Positions 27,481 to 35,759 of a stretch of 64,000 nt of DNA are shown here, piece by piece. Numbering within the stretch: position 1 is the first letter of the stretch; each line of letters starts with the position of its first letter. Source of the DNA: Planctomycetota bacterium. Lineage in GTDB: Bacteria; Planctomycetota; Phycisphaerae; Phycisphaerales; SM1A02. Below the pieces are notes generated by a model, which saw nothing but the letters and a program-made list of their open reading frames with translations, was not told the origin of the DNA and searched no databases. Made by a program: the position numbers and the translations under genes. Where the stretch lies: NCBI GenBank assembly GCA_027618565.1, contig JAQCEQ010000001.1, forward strand, positions 62,001 through 126,000. The letters run 5' to 3'.

Positions 27481-27581
27481 TGACAGTCTGTGGATGAATG
27501 CTCATTGGAGAATCACAACACGCTGTGCAACAAGTCGTTATGTCACAGCGCTGTTGTTAGTTCGATTGTCGATGACTGTCA
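27481..27581. repeat. Nested inverted repeats in the dnaA-moxR intergenic region
   Basis: The outer arms are TGACAGTC (27481-27488) and GACTGTCA (27574-27581). The inner arms are CAACACGCTGTG (27516-27527) and CACAGCGCTGTTG (27544-27556), which pair over 12 bp with one bulged base. Both pairs share nearly the same centre. There is no T tract on either strand, so an ordinary terminator is unlikely; a protein-binding or origin structure fits better. Confidence 0.5.
27489..27497 (-). promoter_or_regulatory. Near-consensus DnaA box
   Basis: Read on the minus strand this is TCATCCACA, one mismatch from the DnaA box TTATCCACA. It lies 221 nt beyond the 3' end of dnaA. It is the only close match I found in the intergenic regions flanking dnaA. 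Confidence 0.4.
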
Positions 27582-27717
27582 CTGACCAACCCCCCCTCGA
27601 CAGCCCCTCACGTGTGGTGCCGGGCGAGCTTGTTTTGACCCCAACAGGCAATCCTGCCGTGACAGGGAGCCGTCAAGTTATGCCGTGGTTGTGCGCACCC
27701 GCGTGACAGCCCCGTCG

Positions 27718-29133
27718 TCAGCCAACACGCCCCAACTGCTGTGCTGGGGCATCGCCGGCAGTGGTGGCCGGTTCATCCACACCAAGGCCGCGTTCGATCA
27801 GCGCGATGCCGCCCGAAAGGTGCGCGTCGGCAGTGCGCTTGAACTCCACGGTTCGGATCGCGTGCAGCACGGTGCTGTGATCACGACCACCAAAGTAACC
27901 GCCGATTTCCTCCAGACTCAGGCGCGTCAAGCGCCTGGCCAGGTACATCGATACCTGGCGCGGGAGTGCGATGCTCTTGTGGCGCCGCTTTCCAAGGAGA
28001 TCGGTGAGCCGAACACCGAAGAACTGGACCACAGCCTCGGTGATGTCCTGGATCGTGTGCTGTCCCTCGGAAACACCAGTGACCACGTGGTCACGCAACG
28101 ACTCACGCACCAGGTCCATCGCCACAGGGCGCCCCGTGGAACTGGACAGGAGCCGAATCTTCATGAGCGCACCCTCCAACTCACGGACATTACCCTCCAC
28201 GCGTGTGGCGATGAAGGAAGCCAGCGCATCATCCATCGACATGCCGTGGAGGTTGGCCTTGGTGCGAACGATGTTGACGCGCGTCTCGAAGCACGGTCGC
28301 TCCATGCGCACCACGAGCCCAGAGTTGAATCGACTAACCAGCCGATTTTCAAGGTCGGGGATCTCCGACGGCGCAGCATCGGAGGAGAGCACCAGTTGCT
28401 TGCCGGCCTGATAGAGCGCATTGAAGGTGTGAAAAAACTCTTCCTGCGACTGGTCGCGCTTGGAGAGGAAGTGAATGTCATCCACCACAAGCACATCCAC
28501 CGACCGAAAACGGCCCCTGAACTCAGTCACGGTCCCGGCACGCACAGCATCATGAAAGTGGTCGGCGAAGGAGGCACAACTGATGTAGCAGAGGGAGGTG
28601 CTGGCGCGCTGCCGGAGCAGCCGCTGGCAGATCGCCTGCAGCAAGTGTGTCTTGCCCAACCCCAGGCCACCATGGACAAAGAATGGGTTGTAGGTCCGCC
28701 CCGGCCGATCACCCACAGCCAACGCCGCGGCGTGCGCCAGCCGGTTGCACGGGCCAACCACGAAGGACTCAAAGGTGTAGTCCGGACTGAGGAGCGTCTG
28801 CTCGATGGGTGGCAGCGTCGCCTCCTGCGCCCTGGCGACAGAATCAAGGAGCGGTGCTTCCCGAACCTTCCCAGGCACCTGATCCTCTGACCCGACGAAC
28901 TGGATGGCCAGCAATCGACCCGTGACACTCTGCGCCGCCTCAGTGAATTGCTCGGAGCACGATCGCTGCAGGTAGCGCAGTTGGATTTGGTCATGCACCA
29001 CCAGTTTGAGCACGCCACCAGCAACCTCACCAGGCTCAATATCGTCAAACCAGTGGCGGCAGATCTCCGCGTGGTGCCTCTTGAGGTAGGCCGAGAGAGC
29101 AAATTTCAGGTTTGGTTCGGTGGACTTCGACAA
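27718..29133 (-). CDS. dnaA: Chromosomal replication initiator DnaA
   Basis: DnaA binds DnaA boxes at the origin, melts the duplex and loads the helicase. This copy (471 residues) shows Walker A GGLGLGKTH (about 155-163), Walker B VLVVDDIHFL, the sensor/Arg-finger region RLVSRFNSGLVV, and a C-terminal helix-turn-helix ending in the DNA-reading motif GGRDHSTVLHAI. I chose TTG at 29133 because the upstream gene stops at 29165 and sequence before this point is antisense-like; no ATG or GTG fits. The gene follows an RNase Z-like hydrolase by 31 nt and lacks dnaN as a neighbour, which is usual in planctomycetes. Confidence 0.95.
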   Translation of the reverse strand: MSKSTEPNLKFALSAYLKRHHAEICRHWFDDIEPGEVAGGVLKLVVHDQIQLRYLQRSCSEQFTEAAQSVTGRLLAIQFVGSEDQVPGKVREAPLLDSVARAQEATLPPIEQTLLSPDYTFESFVVGPCNRLAHAAALAVGDRPGRTYNPFFVHGGLGLGKTHLLQAICQRLLRQRASTSLCYISCASFADHFHDAVRAGTVTEFRGRFRSVDVLVVDDIHFLSKRDQSQEEFFHTFNALYQAGKQLVLSSDAAPSEIPDLENRLVSRFNSGLVVRMERPCFETRVNIVRTKANLHGMSMDDALASFIATRVEGNVRELEGALMKIRLLSSSTGRPVAMDLVRESLRDHVVTGVSEGQHTIQDITEAVVQFFGVRLTDLLGKRRHKSIALPRQVSMYLARRLTRLSLEEIGGYFGGRDHSTVLHAIRTVEFKRTADAHLSGGIALIERGLGVDEPATTAGDAPAQQLGRVG

Positions 29134-29164
29134 AGTTTTAGATCTCGATTCGGAATCAGCAAGG

Positions 29165-30076
29165 CTACTCGGTTGGCTGTGGATCCCCCGCGGCGCTCTT
29201 GGCAGGTTCATCCTTGCCACCAGCGGCCAGCAACCGCGCCTCATATCGAGCGCGATTGGTGCGGGAATCCATGAGCAGGTGCAGGCGCCGGCCCTGCGAT
29301 ACATCCGCCACCACCTCGCGCGCCAGTGGGAGCGGCGTTCGCCTCGAGAGGTGCACCAGGACGATGTCCTCCGCCTGCCACGAGGCCATATATCGCTCGA
29401 TGTCGCGAATGTGGAGGTGTTTCCCCTTACCCGCGCGGTCGTAGTGCTCCGCAAGGAAGAAGGTGCACTCCACGATCAGGATCTTGGCGGTCCTGAACAA
29501 GTCATGGAGCAAGTGGTCCCCCGGCGCGGTATCGCCGGTGTAGGCGATAAGTGGGATGTCCACCTCGTGGGTGATGTCCGTCCCACGCTCTCGCAGCACC
29601 CTGATCTCACTGCTGGAAAGCGACACAAACTCTGGCCGAAGCTTGCGTCGACGCTCTCGGACGCAGTAGCCAAGGGCGGGCACCGTGTGCGGCATCTCAA
29701 TGGCGTGAAGCGTGCGGTCCCGGCCCAACTCCGTGCATTGGCCGGGCGCGAGCGGGATAATTTCGTACGGTGTTCGCTGTTGTTCCAGGTCAACCCAACT
29801 CTGCATCATCCGGTCAAGCGCGCCCGCGATGGCGTGGTGGCACACCACGCGACCGGGTGGCTGTTGCTGGAAGTGGCGCTGGCTGAACCAGTAGGGAAGC
29901 CCCGCGATGTGGTCCATGTGTGCGTGGCTCAGCGCAACGGTCTTGGCGCTGAGTACAGGGCGGGGGCACAGGCCGATGTCAAAGGCCAACTCCAGTTCGG
30001 GGACCTGCACAACAGCCTCCTCGCCAGCCACGCTGATGCCCTGCACCCGAAACGGTGGCAGGTACACAAACCCCAT
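29165..30076 (-). CDS. RNase Z-like metallo-beta-lactamase-fold hydrolase
   Basis: This protein of about 303 residues has the zinc motif SHAHMDHIAG. It also has the downstream AYTGDTAP aspartate segment and VECTFF and VHLSRRT segments of the tRNase Z/ElaC group, which trims the 3' end of pre-tRNA. Start choice: ATG at 30076 gives MGFVYLPPFRVQGISV, like the family; an ATG at 30109 would add 11 residues. It is the first gene of a two-gene unit with dnaA. Some members of this fold act on other phosphodiesters, so tRNA processing is likely but not proven. Confidence 0.82.
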   Translation of the reverse strand: MGFVYLPPFRVQGISVAGEEAVVQVPELELAFDIGLCPRPVLSAKTVALSHAHMDHIAGLPYWFSQRHFQQQPPGRVVCHHAIAGALDRMMQSWVDLEQQRTPYEIIPLAPGQCTELGRDRTLHAIEMPHTVPALGYCVRERRRKLRPEFVSLSSSEIRVLRERGTDITHEVDIPLIAYTGDTAPGDHLLHDLFRTAKILIVECTFFLAEHYDRAGKGKHLHIRDIERYMASWQAEDIVLVHLSRRTPLPLAREVVADVSQGRRLHLLMDSRTNRARYEARLLAAGGKDEPAKSAAGDPQPTE

Positions 30077-30150
30077 CCGGGAGTCTCTTGAGGGTGGGGA
30101 GGGGAGCATGGAGGTGGCTTCGGCGCGGCACTGGCGAAACGATCCATCCT

Positions 30151-30186
30151 ACCAAACCACACCTTTTCCCCGCGCGGGGGTTTGGT
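30151..30186. promoter_or_regulatory. Dyad element between divergent dnaA and HPt operons
   Basis: ACCAAACC (30151-30158) and GGTTTGGT (30179-30186) form 8-bp inverted arms around a second palindrome, CCCCGCGCGGGG (30168-30179). The element is central in the 147-nt gap between two divergent transcription units, where a shared operator would lie. No regulator can be assigned. Confidence 0.4.
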
Positions 30187-30223
30187 TAGAGGCACTCTGA
30201 TCAGACAGTACCTTGTGAGCTCA

Positions 30224-30529
30224 ATGCCCCTCTACAGTCGATTCCACGATGACCCCGACATGGCGGACCTCGTGGCGCTGTTTGTGGGAGAGTTGCCACA
30301 ACGGCTGGAGGTGATGGAGGAGAGTTTTGCGTCCAACAATCTACCCCAACTACACCGCTTGGCGCACCAACTCAAAGGAGCGGGGTGTGGCTATGGGTTT
30401 GACGAAGTGACAAACGTGTGTGCATCCATCGAACAAGCCACTAAGGCGATGGACCGAACTCGTTCACGCGCCGCGCTTGACCAGATGCGTGACATCGTTC
30501 GTGAGTGTCGTGCGGGAGCCAAACCGTGA
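30224..30529 (+). CDS. Histidine phosphotransfer (HPt) domain protein
   Basis: This 101-residue single-domain protein relays phosphate between a histidine kinase and a response regulator. The phosphorylated histidine is H48 in LAHQLKGAG, the classic HPt motif. I chose ATG at 30224; a longer frame from 30182 would cover the dyad element. Its TGA overlaps the GTG of the GGDEF response regulator, so the two are translationally coupled and probably partners. The cognate kinase is not in the window. This HPt is free-standing rather than fused to a kinase. Confidence 0.9.
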   Translation: MPLYSRFHDDPDMADLVALFVGELPQRLEVMEESFASNNLPQLHRLAHQLKGAGCGYGFDEVTNVCASIEQATKAMDRTRSRAALDQMRDIVRECRAGAKP

Positions 30530-31497
30530 GTCAATGGATGTCCAAACAACTCCCGCGCGTGCTCCTCATTGACGACGAGGAGTTGATTCACCGCCTGTTG
30601 AAGATCCGGCTCGGGGCAGAGAAGATCGAGCTCCAGGGAGCCTACACATCCTCAGAAGGTTTGCAGATGGCCCGGGAGCTCCAACCCGACGTCATCCTGC
30701 TTGACCTCCGGATCGACGAGGAGATGGATGGGCTCCAGGTTCTCCAGCACATCAAAGGCAACGAGGGAACGCAGCGGATCGCGGTCATCCTAATCAGCGG
30801 GGCTAGCGATACCGAACACCGCGTGCGCGCCCTCGACCTGGGGGCCATCGACTTCATTTCCAAACCATTTGAAGTTACCGAGCTTCGGGCGCGGCTTCGC
30901 GGCGCGATCCGCCTGCAGCAGACCATACGCATGCTGGAGCAGCGTGCGCAGGTCGACGGGAGCACAGGCCTCTGGAATCGCTCCTATTTTGACCAGCGGC
31001 TCCGCGCGGAGATTGCCGAAGCGCGCCGCCACGAGCGCCCCTTGTCGATCGTGATGACCGACATCGACCACTTCAAGGTCCTCAACGACACCCACGGGCA
31101 CCTCTTCGGCGACAAGGTGATCGAGCAGTACGCCACGATTCTCTCCCGCGGCCGTGCCAGCGACATCGCGTGCCGGTTCGGTGGTGACGAGTTTGCCGTG
31201 ATTCTCCCGCACACGACTCTGGTGGAGGCCAAGGATGTCGCGGAGCGCTATCGCATCATGCTCCGGGAGCAGGTTTGGCCCAGGCACGACACGCTGATCG
31301 TGACAGCCAGCCTGGGCGTGGCGGACCTAGCCTCGTGCGGCGAGGGTGGCCGCAAGTCCGACCTCCTCACGCTGGCCGACGGCGCCCTACTTGTAGCGAA
31401 AGGGGCAGAACGTGGCGGCCGCGACCGAGTCATGACCTGCGAGGGCATGGTTCCGGGAGAGAACGTGGGCCACCCCGATGCCACCCACCGGCCATGA
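30526..31497 (+). CDS. PleD-like response regulator diguanylate cyclase
   Basis: The protein (323 residues) joins a receiver domain to a GGDEF domain that makes cyclic di-GMP from GTP. Receiver: acidic pair D16/D17, phospho-acceptor D60 in VILLDLR, and K113 in SKPFE. Cyclase: GGDEF at 219-223, with an inhibitory I-site RASD at 210-213 exactly five residues before it, so product inhibition is expected. I chose GTG at 30526 (GTGA overlap with the HPt gene); ATG at 30538 is also possible. The coupled HPt probably supplies phosphate. A PilZ receptor is encoded 2.1 kb downstream. Confidence 0.93.
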   Translation: MSQWMSKQLPRVLLIDDEELIHRLLKIRLGAEKIELQGAYTSSEGLQMARELQPDVILLDLRIDEEMDGLQVLQHIKGNEGTQRIAVILISGASDTEHRVRALDLGAIDFISKPFEVTELRARLRGAIRLQQTIRMLEQRAQVDGSTGLWNRSYFDQRLRAEIAEARRHERPLSIVMTDIDHFKVLNDTHGHLFGDKVIEQYATILSRGRASDIACRFGGDEFAVILPHTTLVEAKDVAERYRIMLREQVWPRHDTLIVTASLGVADLASCGEGGRKSDLLTLADGALLVAKGAERGGRDRVMTCEGMVPGENVGHPDATHRP

Positions 31498-32330
31498 GCC
31501 TTGTGGACCACGACTGCATCTGCATCAGGCACTGGGACTACTCCGAGACCAGCCAGACGGTCGGGCTGTTTTCGCGCGACGCCGGGCTCATCCGTGCCAT
31601 TGCCAAGGGATCGCGGCGCGATCGTGGTGCCTTTGGTGGCGGCGTGGACGTGCTGACGCGCGGGATGGCTGGTCTCTCCATCCGCAAAGGGCGTGACCTC
31701 TCCACGCTTGGTCGATGGCATCTCTCTCGCACATGGCCGCGACTGCGGACCGACCTCGAGGCCAACCATGCCGCCTTCCTCTTTGCGGACGTGACGGCGC
31801 GCCTCATGATGCCCCACGATCCACACCCCGAGGTTTTTGACGGCCTTGCCTTCGCACTCGACGAGCTGGACCAGGGTGAGTCTGTGCACGGCGTCGTGGT
31901 GCGAATGTTGTGGTGCCTCTTGGTGGGGACAGGCCACGCCTTCCGTCTCCCAGCGGCAAGCCGGCTTGGCCACGACGGCAACCACCCCATCCCATTCTTC
32001 CCCCACGACGGCGGATTTGAGGCCGGCGAAGGCGCCGGCCCTTCATGGCCCGTGCAGCCCGACACGGTTCGCATGCTGGTGAGCATCCTCTCCTCGTCCA
32101 CCGAGAGTGAATTGACGCATGTCGCGGAGGTTGAGGCGCCAGGAAGCACCGCGCGCGCTGCCCGCCTGCTGGCCGCGCATGTGCGAGAGATTATCGGCAG
32201 CGAGCCACCCACGCTGGCACTGCTCTATCCACAGATCGCCGGCCCCCACGCGATGGCTACGATCGCGGGATGGCGTTTACCCACCACACCGCCACACTCG
32301 CCAACGGGCTCCAACTCCACGCGGAGATAG
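31494..32330 (+). CDS. recO: DNA repair protein RecO
   Basis: RecO helps RecR load RecA on gapped DNA bound by SSB. The 278-residue protein begins with the OB-fold segment (DHDCICIRHWDYSETSQTVGLF, continuing to LIRAIAKGSRR), followed by the helical C-terminal region. The ATG at 31494 forms an ATGA overlap with the response regulator stop. At the other end it overlaps the M16 protease gene by 61 nt, and the last 20 residues (Pro/Ser/Thr-rich) are probably not conserved. I see no zinc-binding Cys quartet, which some RecO proteins lack. Confidence 0.88.
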   Translation: MSLVDHDCICIRHWDYSETSQTVGLFSRDAGLIRAIAKGSRRDRGAFGGGVDVLTRGMAGLSIRKGRDLSTLGRWHLSRTWPRLRTDLEANHAAFLFADVTARLMMPHDPHPEVFDGLAFALDELDQGESVHGVVVRMLWCLLVGTGHAFRLPAASRLGHDGNHPIPFFPHDGGFEAGEGAGPSWPVQPDTVRMLVSILSSSTESELTHVAEVEAPGSTARAARLLAAHVREIIGSEPPTLALLYPQIAGPHAMATIAGWRLPTTPPHSPTGSNSTRR

Positions 32331-33490
32331 ACCCAGCCGCAGCAACCTCCGCGATGGGGATCTTTGTGGGGACCGGCGGGCGCGACGAACCCCGCGAACT
32401 AATGGGGGTCAGCCACTTTCTTGAGCACATGCTCTTCAAGGGGAGTGAGTTGCGCGACGCAGAGACCGTCAACCTGGACTTTGACCGCATCGGCGCCAAC
32501 CACAACGCCTTCACCTCCATCGAGATGACGGCCTACTACGCATCCTGCCTCCCCGAGCACCTGCCGCGGGCCACCAACCTCGTGTGCGACCTCTTCCGCC
32601 CGGCGCTGCGCGAGGCGGACGTGGGGGAGGAACGGGGGGTCATCCTGGAAGAGATCGCGATGTATGACGACGACCCAAGCTCCGTGCTCCACGATGCGAT
32701 GATGGAGCACTGCTTCGGGCCACATCCACTTGGCCACCGGATCCTGGGGACCCCAGACACCATCAGGCCCATGTCAGCAGCGTCGCTCCGGTCGTACTTT
32801 GCGGGGCACTACGCCGCCGCAAACACGGCGGTCGTTGCCGCGGGGAGGCTGGACTTTGACGCATGGGCGCGTGGGGTGGAGGAAGAGACCCAAGCCTGGT
32901 CGATAGCCAAGCCAGCCCGCAATGGAAGCGGCCCACGCATCGCCACCACCCGTTTCCAACTCACCAGCCAGAAGGCCAAGCGCGGCTACCTCATGGTGGG
33001 CTGGCCCGGCCCAAACCGAGCCGATCCAGAGAGGTTCGCGGCCGCACTGCTTGGGTTCTTGTACGGAGGCTCCTCCAACTCGCGCCTGCACTGGGCGCTG
33101 GTCGACAAGGGCATTGTTGAGGGTGTCGGCAGCCGCCACTCACCGCACCGCGACACGGGCTACTTCATAACCGAGGCCGTGTGTGACCCAGACCAACTTC
33201 CCGAGGTGGAGCGGATCATCACCGAAGAAGCGTCACGCCTGGGCGGATCCCTCGGCGACGAGGAACTCATCCGGGCCAAGGCCAAAGTCAACACCGGAGT
33301 GGTCTTTGCTGGGGAGCGGCCCACCGGACGCATGAAGCGCCTAGGCACACAAATCACCTCGCACGGCACCTACCAGTCCTTAGACGACGATCTTGAGAAG
33401 ATCAGCCGGTTGACGGTGGCAGACCTGCGGGGCTTCCTGGATCGCTGGACTCCGACGCCGACCTGCATCGGGACGATGGTCCCGGCGTGA
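32270..33490 (+). CDS. M16-family zinc metalloprotease
   Basis: This 406-residue peptidase has an intact inverted zinc motif HFLEH (49-53), with a downstream Glu pair (E127/E128) in EERGVILEEI. These are the ligands and catalytic Glu of the M16 (pitrilysin/processing peptidase) family. The usual two-lobe layout is visible, with YGGSSNSRLHW starting the second lobe. It lacks a signal peptide and so may act in the cytoplasm. It overlaps recO by 61 nt. A second M16 protein at 42597-43913 lacks the zinc motif and could be a partner, though the two are 9 kb apart. Confidence 0.92.
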   Translation: MAFTHHTATLANGLQLHAEIDPAAATSAMGIFVGTGGRDEPRELMGVSHFLEHMLFKGSELRDAETVNLDFDRIGANHNAFTSIEMTAYYASCLPEHLPRATNLVCDLFRPALREADVGEERGVILEEIAMYDDDPSSVLHDAMMEHCFGPHPLGHRILGTPDTIRPMSAASLRSYFAGHYAAANTAVVAAGRLDFDAWARGVEEETQAWSIAKPARNGSGPRIATTRFQLTSQKAKRGYLMVGWPGPNRADPERFAAALLGFLYGGSSNSRLHWALVDKGIVEGVGSRHSPHRDTGYFITEAVCDPDQLPEVERIITEEASRLGGSLGDEELIRAKAKVNTGVVFAGERPTGRMKRLGTQITSHGTYQSLDDDLEKISRLTVADLRGFLDRWTPTPTCIGTMVPA

Positions 33491-33589
33491 TCGGACGGGA
33501 TTCCCCTTGAGCAGTCATCAAAGCAGCATTCCGAATGCCACTTCCGATGAATGCTCGTGGTCTCGGCGTACAGCCCCGACCACCGTGGC

Positions 33590-33940
33590 CTAAAACAATC
33601 GCAACCCGGCCTCGAAGTGGGAGATGTCCCCCTCAGGCGAGTGGATTGGCCGGCTCCACACCACCATGAGGGGTCGATCCTCCTCCTGGTGGTTTCCAGA
33701 GCTCCAGCGGACTCGGCCCGTGAGCCCCTCGGGAAGCACACCGTCCGTGCGGATGCGAATCCCGGTCTCACTGAGGTCCAAGGCTTCGTATTGCTTCGCG
33801 TCGCCTAGCTCATGATGCCACCGGACGGTGACATGGCAATAGGCGCTGAAGCGCGTGTTATTCCGGCGCTCCTCCGCCATAGCAGCGGCCATGGCTCGGC
33901 GCAGGGCAATCAGGGCAGAACGATCGTGACACTCCTCCAT
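33590..33940 (-). CDS. PilZ-domain cyclic di-GMP receptor
   Basis: This is a 116-residue stand-alone PilZ protein. Both binding motifs are present: RxxxR as RNNTR (R26-R30) and DxSxxG as DLSETG (55-60), so it should bind c-di-GMP. I chose the ATG at 33940 because GGAGGG at 33948-33953 gives a 7-nt spacing; the GTG at 33955 would include the ribosome site in the coding region. It is convergent with the M16 gene across a 99-nt gap. The GGDEF regulator nearby could be its source of signal. The output partner is unknown. Confidence 0.9.
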   Translation of the reverse strand: MEECHDRSALIALRRAMAAAMAEERRNNTRFSAYCHVTVRWHHELGDAKQYEALDLSETGIRIRTDGVLPEGLTGRVRWSSGNHQEEDRPLMVVWSRPIHSPEGDISHFEAGLRLF

Positions 33941-33993
33941 TCGGTAACCCTCCACTAACCAAGGGTCGAATCTAGATACGCATCGGCAAATGA

Positions 33994-35085
33994 TCAGTTC
34001 TGGAAATTTATTTTCTTTCCGGATCCTGCGCCAGACGCCAGAAGGGCCGCCTGCTCCTCGGCGCGATAACTACTGCGCACGAGTGGCCCACTCTCACAGA
34101 CCCGGAATCCAGCCGAGAGCGCCGAGCGCTTAAAGGAGACGAATTGGTCTGGAGTGACCCACCGGTCGATGGGCAAGTGGTTTCTCGTGGGCTGCAGGTA
34201 CTGCCCGATCGTGAGGACATCCGCCTCCGACGCCGCGCGGATGTCGGCAATGACCTCCAGCACCTCGTCGTCGCGCTCTCCAATGCCCACCATGACGCCA
34301 GTCTTGGTCACCAGCCCGCTCGCCTTGAACTGGCCAAGCACCGACAGTGACCGCTGATACTTCGCCTGTGGCCGGACGGCCGGGTGCATCCGGAGCACCG
34401 TTTCCATGTTGTGGGAGATGATCTCGGGACGGGCGCGGCAGACGGTCTGGATGTCGCGCTCCACGCCCTTGAAGTCGCCGGTCAGCACCTCCACGCTCAT
34501 GCCGGGGCACGACTCGTGGACACGCTCGATGGTTTCGGCCCAGATTGCCGCCCCGCCGTCGGGAAGGTCGTCACGGTCCACGCTCGTGATCACCACATGC
34601 TTGAGATTGATCTTGGAGAGCACTGCCGCCACCCGCCGAGGTTCGTCATGGTCCACCGGACCAGGCCTTCCCGTCTTCACATTACAGAATCCACACGAGC
34701 GCGTGCAGGTGTCACCCAGGATCATGATCGTGGCGCTGCCGCGGCTCCAGCACTCGCCCATGTTGGGGCATGAGGCTTCCTGGCATACGGTGTGGAGTTG
34801 GTGCTGGTCGATCAGTTCCTTGAGCGCCAGGTAGGCCTCGCCGCTAGGCATGCGCGCACGGAGCCAGTCGGGCTTCCTGCCGATCACTCGCTGCTGCGTC
34901 GCGCCACCCATATTGTTCAGGACCGAGTCAGAGAGGCTGAACACGGCTGGCCCGACGCTCCGGGCCGTGTCGCCGCCAAGCGGGCGTGGGTGCCGCTCCA
35001 GCGTGCGCTCCAGGCCACGATCGGGGGATCGAGCGGGTGGGGCGGAAACTGGCGCGGAAGAGGATGTCGACGGATGATCCGACAT
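33994..35085 (-). CDS. lipA: Lipoyl synthase
   Basis: LipA is a radical-SAM enzyme that inserts two sulfurs into octanoyl groups on lipoyl-dependent enzymes. The auxiliary cluster cysteines are C101, C106 and C112 (CQEASCPNMGEC), and the SAM cluster cysteines are C127, C131 and C134 (CTRSCGFC). The conserved RSSY that binds the sacrificial cluster is at about 337. At 363 residues it is longer than E. coli LipA because of a Pro/Ser-rich N-terminus of about 60 residues. It stands alone: no lipB in the window. Confidence 0.96.
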   Translation of the reverse strand: MSDHPSTSSSAPVSAPPARSPDRGLERTLERHPRPLGGDTARSVGPAVFSLSDSVLNNMGGATQQRVIGRKPDWLRARMPSGEAYLALKELIDQHQLHTVCQEASCPNMGECWSRGSATIMILGDTCTRSCGFCNVKTGRPGPVDHDEPRRVAAVLSKINLKHVVITSVDRDDLPDGGAAIWAETIERVHESCPGMSVEVLTGDFKGVERDIQTVCRARPEIISHNMETVLRMHPAVRPQAKYQRSLSVLGQFKASGLVTKTGVMVGIGERDDEVLEVIADIRAASEADVLTIGQYLQPTRNHLPIDRWVTPDQFVSFKRSALSAGFRVCESGPLVRSSYRAEEQAALLASGAGSGKKINFQN

Positions 35086-35100
35086 GTCGAATCGACCATT

Positions 35101-35757
35101 CTACGGATTCGCTAGGAATCCCAAAGCGGCGCGAAGCCCGCGCACGGTCTCGTCTAACGGCATGGAGGACTCTGGTCGACCCTGCTGGGCCGCCTGCTCG
35201 GGGAGTTGTGGCACATGGATGAAGCCAACTCGCCGCGGCGCCCGGCCCGCGTGGGAGAGTTCCAGCGCGTGGTACAGGATCTCGTTGCACAGGAAGGTGC
35301 CGGCATCGCCACTGGGCTGGCATGGCACCCCAGCGTGCCGGGCCGCCTCGCACAGGTCGTCCACCGGCAGGGCGCTGAAGTGTGCGATGGCCCCTCCGGC
35401 CACGACTGGAGCCTCCTCGACCACAGTTCCGGCGTTGTCGGCGATTCGGTAGGAGCGTCGATTGACCGCGACTCGTTCCACATGGAGGCAGTCGGCGCGC
35501 ATCGACTCGCCAAGGCACACCAGCACATCACCGTCGCTGAAGGGCGCCCACTCGCTAAGGGACGCAATCAGCGCACGGCACGCGGAGCCGGATCCCGTGC
35601 CACCCACGACTGGGAGCGTGGCGATGTGATGGACATCCATCCCAGGCACGCCGACGCGCGCCAAAACTTCCGCCGCCTGTGCGCTTGGGTTGACGGGGCT
35701 CCCGCCAAACGGTGCGAAGCCAGTGATGAAGAGGTGGGGATGGGGCATGGGCGCCAC
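35101..35757 (-). CDS. pcp: Pyroglutamyl-peptidase I
   Basis: This is a C15-family cysteine peptidase that removes N-terminal pyroglutamate. The triad is visible: E84 in CLGES, C157 in AGTFLCNEILYH, and H181 in FIHVPQ. The N-terminal substrate loop GFAPFGGSPVNPS is also present. It has 218 residues, normal for the family. The start is GTG at 35757 or ATG at 35748, both just after the stop of the M48 gene, so it probably belongs to that transcript. Confidence 0.93.
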   Translation of the reverse strand: MAPMPHPHLFITGFAPFGGSPVNPSAQAAEVLARVGVPGMDVHHIATLPVVGGTGSGSACRALIASLSEWAPFSDGDVLVCLGESMRADCLHVERVAVNRRSYRIADNAGTVVEEAPVVAGGAIAHFSALPVDDLCEAARHAGVPCQPSGDAGTFLCNEILYHALELSHAGRAPRRVGFIHVPQLPEQAAQQGRPESSMPLDETVRGLRAALGFLANP

Positions 35758-35759
35758 GC

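Larger units (their letters stand above)
27343..27717. other. Structured 375-bp intergenic region between dnaA and moxR, possible origin
   Basis: No gene is seen. The region carries a one-mismatch DnaA box, three TAG triplets, a nested pair of inverted repeats and three copies of TGACAG (27481, 27660, 27704) plus one inverted copy (27576-27581). It must also hold the promoter of the moxR operon and the end of the dnaA transcript. Lying directly 3' of dnaA, it is the best candidate in this window for a replication origin or a DnaA-controlled element. Confidence 0.45.

Noticed and set aside
27535-27545. Second DnaA-box-like word (TTATGTCACA)
   Set aside because: It has an inserted base relative to the consensus and several mismatches in register.
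33491-33589. Repeated GAATGC/GCATTC words between the M16 and PilZ genes
   Set aside because: They do not form a stable stem with a sensible loop and no T tract follows.
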